Shown here: piece by piece, positions 22,163 through 23,376 of the stretch
How positions within the stretch are numbered: position 1 is the stretch's first letter
Layout of the letters: each line of letters opens with the position of its first letter
From: Flavobacteriaceae bacterium
GTDB lineage: Bacteria > Bacteroidota > Bacteroidia > Flavobacteriales > Flavobacteriaceae
DNA: 23,376 nucleotides
Direction of reading: 5' to 3'
NCBI GenBank assembly: GCA_030613745.1
Contig: JAUWLK010000008.1
Coordinates: forward strand, 1-23,376
Program-made: the position numbers and the translations under genes
Notes under the pieces: model-generated
What the model was told of the DNA's origin: nothing
Databases searched by the model: none
What the model saw: the letters and a program-made list of their open reading frames with translations, nothing else

Positions 22163-22870
22163 CTATTCATTCAACGTATTTTTCAATGCGTAATCTACAA
22201 TATAATTTGTATGTATTTCTGTTGTGTCAAAAAGTGAAATACTTGTATCATCTTGGTTGATTAAAATTGGTATTTCAGTGCAACCGAGTATAATTCCTTC
22301 AATTTTATCTTCTTTCATCATTCGTTTCATTATCAGAAGAATAATCTTTTTACTCTTTTCATTTATAATATGATTGGCGAGTTCTTTCATAATTATATCA
22401 CTAATAATTTCTATTTCTTTTGGGTTAGGAATAACACTGTATATTCCATATTCTTTTAACTCATCAAAATAAAAACTACTTTTCATTGTGAAACCGGTTC
22501 CAAGAAATCCAACTCTCTTAAATCCTTTTTTCTTAATTTCTATTGCAGTTGATTTAATTATATTAATCAAAGGTAAATCTGCTTTTTTTGCTACATTCCT
22601 TGCAACTTTGGCAATTGTATTTGAACTTATCGCCATAAATTCAGCCCCGGCACTTTTTAATTCTTCGGCTTTAATTTTAAACAATTCTTCAACTCCATTC
22701 CAGTCACTATTGGTAAGTAATGCCATTACATCATTGAAATTAACAGAGTTAATTATAATTTCTGCTGTGTTATATCCACCAAGTCTTTGATTAACTTTCT
22801 GATTGACCAGTTTGTAATAGTCAACCGTAGATGCCCAAGTAACTCCACCTATAATTCCAATTTTTTTCAT
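22163..22870 (-). CDS. Aspartate/glutamate racemase family protein
   Basis: This 235-residue protein has the two-domain racemase fold. KKIGIIGGVTWASTVDYY at the start carries the substrate-binding Gly/Trp/Ser/Thr segment of the YgeA-type group. The C-terminal catalytic motif LGCTEIP holds Cys197. The matching N-terminal motif reads ISSNTIAK, with Ser83 where classic PLP-independent racemases have Cys. From memory, E. coli YgeA has Thr at this place, so a one-cysteine enzyme may still work, perhaps with directional preference. It starts 16 nt after the GNAT gene and forms an operon with it. Both are common cargo in accessory regions. The substrate may be Asp, Glu or another amino acid. Confidence 0.85.
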   Translation of the reverse strand: MKKIGIIGGVTWASTVDYYKLVNQKVNQRLGGYNTAEIIINSVNFNDVMALLTNSDWNGVEELFKIKAEELKSAGAEFMAISSNTIAKVARNVAKKADLPLINIIKSTAIEIKKKGFKRVGFLGTGFTMKSSFYFDELKEYGIYSVIPNPKEIEIISDIIMKELANHIINEKSKKIILLIMKRMMKEDKIEGIILGCTEIPILINQDDTSISLFDTTEIHTNYIVDYALKNTLNE

Positions 22871-22886
22871 ATTTATTTATTTGTAT

Positions 22887-23351
22887 TTAGTTTAGGTTCA
22901 GTTCCATTTTTAAATCAGATAATTCATACTTGACATCAGTTAATATAACTTCTTTAAAGCCTAATTTTTTGTACAAGGCAATCGCACTTTCAAGTTTTAA
23001 ATTAGTTTCAATAATAATTTTTTCAGCACGTTGTTTTTTACAGAAATCGATACAATAGGTCATTAATTTTTTTCCAATTCCTAGCCCTTGGTAATTACTA
23101 TTAACTCCTAGTTTTAATAGCTCAAAATTCAAAGTGTCTATTTTTTTAAGAGTAATGGTTCCAACAATATTTTTATCGTAGAGAGCTAAAAATATAAATC
23201 CGCCTTTATCTAAAATTATTTTTTGGGGATTATCAAGCATTGGTTTGTCAGCATCCTCATATAAATCAAACTTTTCTAACCACTCAAGTGATAACATTTT
23301 ATACTCTTGGTGATATTGTTGTTTGTATGGTATTATTTTTAGTTTTTTCAT
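22887..23351 (-). CDS. GNAT family N-acetyltransferase
   Basis: This 154-residue protein has the GNAT core. A central strand with FIFLALYDKNIVGTITLKK (near 53-71) leads to LLKLGVNSNYQGLGIGKKLM (near 78-97), which contains the Q-x-x-G-x-G acetyl-CoA pyrophosphate loop. The C-terminal segment ETNLKLESAIALYKKLGFKEV is the usual final helix-strand pattern. It transfers acetyl from acetyl-CoA to an amine; the acceptor is unknown. The start ATG at 23351 is 25 nt from the window edge, so its promoter is not fully visible. It is upstream gene of the GNAT-racemase pair. Confidence 0.88.
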   Translation of the reverse strand: MKKLKIIPYKQQYHQEYKMLSLEWLEKFDLYEDADKPMLDNPQKIILDKGGFIFLALYDKNIVGTITLKKIDTLNFELLKLGVNSNYQGLGIGKKLMTYCIDFCKKQRAEKIIIETNLKLESAIALYKKLGFKEVILTDVKYELSDLKMELNLN

Positions 23352-23361
23352 TTTCTTAAAT

Positions 23362-23371
23362 GGTGTAGAAC
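23362..23371. repeat. Right copy of 10-bp inverted repeat GGTGTAGAAC
   Basis: Exact reverse complement of 22148-22157. The window ends 5 nt later, so it cannot be seen whether the repeat is part of a longer element. Confidence 0.45.
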
Positions 23372-23376
23372 GGTTT

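Noticed and set aside
19059..23376. A complete integron or integrative element
   Set aside because: No integrase, transposase, relaxase or attI is visible in the window; only site-like and remnant structures are present.

Overview
The window reads as the chromosome of a member of the Bacteroidota, most likely a marine-type Flavobacteriaceae. The DNA is very AT-rich. Genes lack Shine-Dalgarno sequences. Many genes have the Bacteroidota -7 promoter box TAnnTTTG just upstream. The gene families (DUF5522, DUF4294, a Spy-like protein with Bacteroidota features, LysM glucosaminidase lipoprotein, DUF5009 acyltransferase, SSS symporter, sulfatase lipoprotein) are typical of that group. No rRNA, tRNA, CRISPR array, transposase or integrase gene was seen.

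Left part (1-4113): the 5' end of a urocanate hydratase gene and an upstream DUF5522 mini-gene run leftwards. A tight rightward operon follows: a 107-residue HExxH membrane protein, a PLP-dependent deaminase of the ACC deaminase/D-cysteine desulfhydrase family, and a LysM glucosaminidase lipoprotein. It ends at a strong hairpin shared with a convergent Spy-like periplasmic protein. A membrane-anchored alpha/beta hydrolase follows.

Middle part (4287-19058), housekeeping: a YgiQ-type radical SAM protein, an MscS channel, a DUF4294 protein (leftward), then an operon of M42 aminopeptidase, TauE/SafE exporter and hotdog thioesterase. Leftward genes follow: SixA-like phosphatase, Ppx/GppA phosphatase and a conserved membrane protein as one unit, then pdxH and an SSS sodium symporter. 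Rightward are a DUF5009 acyltransferase, recR and an RhlE-like DEAD-box helicase.

Right part (19059-23376), accessory: all genes point left and are separated by palindromes and repeats. They are a SAM methyltransferase, a formylglycine sulfatase lipoprotein, an Asp/Glu racemase and a GNAT acetyltransferase. The most informative feature is a 76-bp second copy of the helicase 3' end at 20008-20083. It is 84% identical to the intact gene end, with mostly synonymous differences. This implies that DNA carrying the end of a diverged orthologous helicase recombined here, with the methyltransferase lying between the two copies. Around it are an attC-like folded site overlapping the methyltransferase stop, a cluster of REP-like palindromes, and a 10-bp inverted repeat flanking the racemase-GNAT pair.

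Five unrelated genes have TAnnTTTG exactly 4 nt before ATG, which predicts leaderless mRNAs. The same boxes help fix the starts of three genes whose longest open frames are too long. All functional names rest on motif recognition by eye; no database search was run.
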